Source: Antennarius striatus (lineage: Eukaryota > Chordata > Actinopteri > Lophiiformes > Antennariidae). Taken from it: a stretch of DNA of 64,000 bases. Location of the stretch: NCBI RefSeq assembly GCF_040054535.1, contig NC_090796.1, positions 9,353,501 to 9,417,500 on the forward strand. The letters run 5' to 3'. Every line of letters starts with the position of its first letter. Positions within the stretch are counted from its first letter, which is position 1. A program made the translations under genes and the position numbers. Below the pieces are notes generated by a model. It was not told the origin of the DNA. It worked only from the letters and a program-made list of their open reading frames with translations, and searched no databases. This document shows, piece by piece, positions 59,932-64,000 of the stretch.

Positions 59932-61233
59932 TTGTTCAACCTCAGTCTGCGGCTGGGGAGGGTCCCGTCACTGTGGAAGACCTCCTGCATTGTCCCTGTA
60001 CCCAAGAAAGGACGCCCTACTGAGCTCAACGACCACAGACCGGTCGCTCTTACCTCCCACGTAATGAAGACCCTAGAGCGACTGGTCCTGGAGCTCATGC
60101 GTCCACAGGTGCAGGGTGCTATGGACCCTCTCCAGTTTGCCTATCAGGCCAAGGTTGGGGTTGACGATGCTGTCATGTACCTCCTCCACCGCACACTCTC
60201 CTACCTGGACGCCGGGGGCTGTGCCGTCAGAGTGCTCTTCTTCGACTTTTCGAGTGCCTTCAACACCATCCAGCCCCAGCTCCTGCAGGATAAACTGACC
60301 TCCATGGCTGTGGACCCCTACCTCGTGAGCTGGATTACGGACTACCTAACGGACAGACCCCAGTACGTCCGTATGGGGGACTGCTTGTCTTCTATGGTGA
60401 CCAGCAGCACGGGGGCGCCACAGGGGACCGTTCTATCCCCCATTCTCTTCACCCTCTACACATCAGACTTCAAGCACAACTCGGATACATGCCACATACA
60501 GAAGTACTCCGATGACACCGCGATAGTGGCATGTATCCGGGAGGGTGATGAGGGGGGGTACAGGGCATTGGTGGCTGACTTCGTGGAGTGGTGCCAACAG
60601 AACCAGCTCCAGCTCAACGTCTCCAAGACAAAGGAGATGGTTCTGGATTTCCGGCGGGCACCTCCCTCTCCACAGCCGGTGATCATCAATGGCAGTGAGG
60701 TGGAGGTGGTAGAAAACTATAAGTACCTGGGACTGCAGCTAGACAGCAGACTGGACTGGTCACTCAACTCCAACTGTGTGTACAAGAAGGGGCAGAGCAG
60801 GATGTACTTCCTAAGGAGGCTGGCCTCCTTCAACATCTGTCCTAAGCTCCTTTTCATGTTCTATCAGTCCGTAGTCTCCAGTGTGCTGTCATACGCCATT
60901 GTGTGTTGGGGTGGGGGGGCCAGGAAAAGAGATATGGACCGTCTGAACAGACTCATCCGCAGAGCGGGCTCAGTGGTCGGGCTGAGCCTGGACTCTGTGG
61001 ATATGCTTCTGGAGAGCAGGACCATGTCTAAAATTAAGGCCATCATGAACAACACCAGGCACCCCCTACACACCACCTTCTCCCAGCAGAGAAGCACCTT
61101 CAGCGGCAGACTGCTGTCACACAGCGCCTCCACAGAGAGGCTGAGGTCCTCCTTCGTGCCCCGTGCCATCAGGGGGTACAATGACTCTCTCAGGAGGAGC
61201 GGGGGGGAGGTGGCGAGGTCAGCACGGGGTTGA
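59932..61233 (+). CDS. LINE reverse transcriptase (C-terminal part of ORF2)
   Basis: A 433-codon frame without interruption, also open further upstream to about 59830. Motifs, numbering from the ATG at 59932: FFDFSSAFNTI (catalytic Asp at 105), GAPQGTVLSPILFTLYTSDF (161-180) and YSDD (192-195, the YxDD active site), then a thumb/connection region with LQLNVSKTKEMVLDFRR and DRLNRLIRRAGSVVGL. It copies element RNA at a nicked target. The ATG is internal to the original ORF2, which was truncated on insertion, so it is a transposon fragment rather than a host gene. Confidence 0.9.
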   Translation: MFNLSLRLGRVPSLWKTSCIVPVPKKGRPTELNDHRPVALTSHVMKTLERLVLELMRPQVQGAMDPLQFAYQAKVGVDDAVMYLLHRTLSYLDAGGCAVRVLFFDFSSAFNTIQPQLLQDKLTSMAVDPYLVSWITDYLTDRPQYVRMGDCLSSMVTSSTGAPQGTVLSPILFTLYTSDFKHNSDTCHIQKYSDDTAIVACIREGDEGGYRALVADFVEWCQQNQLQLNVSKTKEMVLDFRRAPPSPQPVIINGSEVEVVENYKYLGLQLDSRLDWSLNSNCVYKKGQSRMYFLRRLASFNICPKLLFMFYQSVVSSVLSYAIVCWGGGARKRDMDRLNRLIRRAGSVVGLSLDSVDMLLESRTMSKIKAIMNNTRHPLHTTFSQQRSTFSGRLLSHSASTERLRSSFVPRAIRGYNDSLRRSGGEVARSARG

Positions 61234-61277
61234 AAATGGATTTAATTTAATTTAATTTAAATTTAATTTTATACTGT

Positions 61278-61278
<1 letters not shown>

Positions 61279-61323
<45 letters not shown>
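61279..61323. repeat. (TA)n run in the LINE 3' UTR
   Basis: Pure AT dinucleotides inside the AT-rich tail of the LINE. Confidence 0.9.
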
Positions 61324-61328
<5 letters not shown>

Positions 61329-61631
61329 TATTTATTTATTTTTATACTGTTTTTATATTTTAATTCAATTTTATACTGTTTAGATTTTATTTTATACTGT
61401 TTATATTTTAATACTGTAATATTTTTAAATTTTATACTGTTTATAATTTTAGTTATAGTTTAGTATATAAGTCCTGTTAGTGCTGCATGTGCCTGTCTGT
61501 TAGTGTAATGTATGTCTTGTGGTATGTCCTGTGATGTCAGTGTTTCCTTTTCTCCTGGTGTTTATCCAGTATTATTTGTTAAGTAATGCCTGAGCAGTGG
61601 ATATATGCAATTTCCTCCGGGATTAATAAAG

Positions 61632-61742
<111 letters not shown>

Positions 61743-61984
61743 TTACAGTTGTGATAATAAGTAGTGTGCATAGTAACCACTTATCAGTTACAATACTGCC
61801 TTCTTCCATAAATGATGAGGCACATTAGGCATGCGTTCAAACATCGGTTTGTGCAGAAATTGCGTACCATATTGAGGGTTATGTTGTGTGTACTGTACGT
61901 CATGAACGGTGAAGAATTTAGCATTTCCCTGTAAACCTGAAGTCCGGAGTAAATATTTCTCTGGCTGTCTCAAAAGCTGGATCC

Positions 61985-62177
61985 CTGCTATCCAATCAGA
62001 GACAGCGACCAGAAATACAGCAGGCCAATCAAATGCAAGAATCTGACTTTTAACACGTCGCCCAAAGTGAACTTTGGTGAGGAAACAACCGGGATCAGAC
62101 CGGTATAATTCATCTAAGATCGCAGGAGTCCTATAAATTAATTTGCAGGTGTCCTACAAGTGTACCCTCAAACAGTA
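61985..62177 (+). promoter_or_regulatory. vkorc1 promoter and 5' UTR
   Basis: Two CCAAT boxes (61992-61996 and 62025-62029) lie about 150-185 bases upstream of the start codon, in a GC-richer interval. No TATA box in a convincing position. Confidence 0.5.
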
Positions 62178-63636
62178 ATGGCATTTCCGAAATGGGAGCG
62201 AAAAGCACGCATATTTCTGTGCATTTTCGGTTTATTTCTGTCTGTTTACGCGCTTCACGTCGAGCTGTCCCGAGAGAGAAACCCAGATTACAGGGCGCTG
62301 TGCGATCTGGGGGAGTCAGTGAGCTGCTCCAAAGTTTTTACCTCCAGGTATGTCCCTGAATTCCACACCTAGGTTTGTCGGCTGAATCGTCCGGACCAGA
62401 CCTCAATGTATTCCCGAGTAACGACCGAATCTTCCAGGTTCTAAGGTTGGCTTGTAAGATGTTAGTGTTCGTTGCAGGTCCGGCCCAGTTCACTGCCACG
62501 TGTTAAAGTCCAACAAAAATACTTCACTAAGACTATAAAACTTTACCACCACACATTAAAAAAAAAAAGTGACATTCCTGTGACATTCTCTCTAGAGTTT
62601 CTGTGGTTAACTGTAAATGCGTATATGTTTATGTTTGCACCGTTTATTTTTACACTGTTTATGTTTACACTGTTACTTTTACATTGTTTACGCTGTGTAT
62701 TACAACACACATAATGCTGCCACAATAAAGAAACGTTTCTGACGGATATCTTTATAGTTTTATAGTGCTGCTGTTTTTTTATATAATTATCTCATTGCAC
62801 TACTTTTTTATATTGTACATTTCTGTTCATTGTATATTTTAGTGATAGTGTTGGTTTTCTGAGTCTGATTTTTGCTCTTTTCACTCTGCATGTCCTTTTG
62901 TACCAATGCTGCTCTATGTGCCTCTAATTGCCTCTGAGGACAAATAAAGATTTTTGAATTGAATTGATTATTCTTACTATTACTATCATCATCATCATCT
63001 TCACTTTCATCTTGTAGAATTTTGTAGTTCTTACAGTTTTCAACCTTTACTCTAACTTTATTTTCTGTCAAAATGTGTTGTTCTGACATGTTTCTCTGGG
63101 ATTTTTTGTGGCAGATGGGGACGTGGCTTTGGTTTGCTCCAGTTCGTTGTTGCCCAAGACAGCCCTCTGAACCAGCCCAACAGTGTGCTCGGCATCATAT
63201 TTTATTCTCTGCAGATGGGCCTTGGTACATCTACTATTGTCTTCTTCAAATTACAGACTACTGCCTGATGTTTCTAGCCAAAATACTTCAAATTGGCTGG
63301 CGCAGTATTTAGGCTAAATTCTGTATTACTTCATCTTTAAATTAAATTTAATCAGATATAGCATGTTTATCAAATATTTCCTGTTTCTTGTTTTTTATTG
63401 ATGGATTGTTTGTGTTTATTGCAGGACTGTCTGTATCCAAAAGAGCTGCACTGTTTTTAGTGTTTTCCTCCTGGGTGTCAGTTGCTGGTTCCATCTACCT
63501 TGCATCAATTCTGGCCTTTGTTCTGGGGGATTTCTGCATGGTCTGCGTGTCAACATATGTTGTAAACTTTGCATTGCTGTTCACCAATGTGAAGCGAAGG
63601 ACAGCAATTGAGGGAATGAAAGAGAAGGCTGGATAA
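62178..63636 (+). CDS. vkorc1: Vitamin K epoxide reductase complex subunit 1
   Basis: Three exons (62178-62347, 63115-63224, 63425-63636) join in frame to 163 codons, the same length as human VKORC1. It is a four-helix ER membrane enzyme that reduces vitamin K epoxide and quinone so that gamma-carboxylase can modify clotting and bone proteins. The luminal loop cysteines C42 and C50 (human C43/C51) are present, as is the active-site CMVC (C131/C134) and the TY motif (Y138, human Y139, a warfarin-contact position). [18 protein letters not shown] fits VKORC1, not the paralogue VKORC1L1. I start at the ATG at 62178 (MAFPKWERK), not at an upstream in-frame GTG. A Rex1-like LINE ends about 440 bases upstream. 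Confidence 0.95.
62590..62975 (+). mobile_element. LINE 3'-tail relic in vkorc1 intron 1
   Basis: 'tgcctctgaggacaaataaag' followed by 'ttgaattgaattg' is a typical 3' end of a fish non-LTR element. The sequence before it, rich in 'tgtttac' units, carries no frame. Confidence 0.5.
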
Positions 63637-64000
63637 AATGTGACATGTGAAATTTAACAACAATTTTGTCTGCTGAGCTGGCGCCGCACTGGATTTGAAA
63701 TAAAAATGATCTCCTACAGTAATGTGCTTACACCTGTAAAGACTTTTGAATGAAGCAAAACTGGAAGTGCATGTCAGACGTCTAAGATAATTGTAAGTAC
63801 AAGTGAAAAAAGAGCAGTCATTTTGTATATGCTTGTGTGTTTTGACAGCTTTACACATAAATAAAGCCTCACCTGTTGTGGGTTTCTCCTCAGTTTGTGA
63901 TGACAGCAAAGATCACATAAGTGGACAAATGCTGTTCTGCTGGAAAGTTGCAAGCAGCAAAGCAAAGTTGCACAATTCTAGCCAGAAGCTTTGGTAGTGA
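63637..64000 (+). other. 3' UTR and downstream flank of vkorc1
   Basis: A poly(A) signal AATAAA lies at 63699-63704, 63 bases past the stop. No gene was seen in the remaining 300 bases. Confidence 0.55.

Noticed and set aside
59850-61181. Reverse-strand frames over the LINE
   Set aside because: They are shadows of the reverse-transcriptase frame.

Overview
The window is a piece of a teleost fish nuclear genome. This is inferred from intron-rich genes with vertebrate splice signals, fish-type retroelements (a Rex1-like LINE, Tc1/mariner fragments and a MITE), abundant (TG)n/(TA)n/(GA)n microsatellites, and a paired-domain-less Pax gene (pax10). I assembled exons by hand. All eight host gene models close in frame across every splice junction.

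Layout from left to right. 0.36-2.57 kb (+): an hrc/aspolin-like gene for a secretory-pathway protein with a very long Glu/Asp tract and a Cys-rich C-terminus. 7.9-15.4 kb (+): a 16-exon carbonic anhydrase gene whose single 578-codon frame holds two complete catalytic alpha-CA domains in tandem and a hydrophobic, GPI-type C-terminus; this is the most unusual item here. 22.3-24.5 kb (+): a single-domain relative, also with a GPI-type tail, in which the proton-shuttle His is replaced by Arg. 28.6-35.2 kb (-): mmp25, a GPI-type membrane metalloprotease. 39.1-42.5 kb (-): pax10, a Pax6-type homeodomain protein without a paired domain. 49.0-52.6 kb (+): a prostasin/testisin-like trypsin-type protease with a hydrophobic tail. 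53.3-58.1 kb (-): mapk7 (ERK5), convergent with the protease gene. 62.2-63.6 kb (+): vkorc1.

Between genes lie an L2-like LINE 3' end (27-28 kb), a Rex1-like LINE with an open reverse-transcriptase frame (59.8-61.7 kb), decayed LINE and Tc1-like pieces, two copies of a TA-flanked MITE in opposite orientation, two hairpins, and a microsatellite-rich block (43.6-48.5 kb) upstream of pax10.

Four of the eight genes (two CAs, mmp25, the serine protease) encode predicted cell-surface, lipid-anchored ectoenzymes, so the locus is rich in membrane-tethered extracellular catalysis. Protease, vkorc1 and mmp25 relatives also lie on human chromosome 16p, so part of the neighbourhood is probably ancestral. 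No RNA genes, CRISPR arrays or prokaryotic features were seen.
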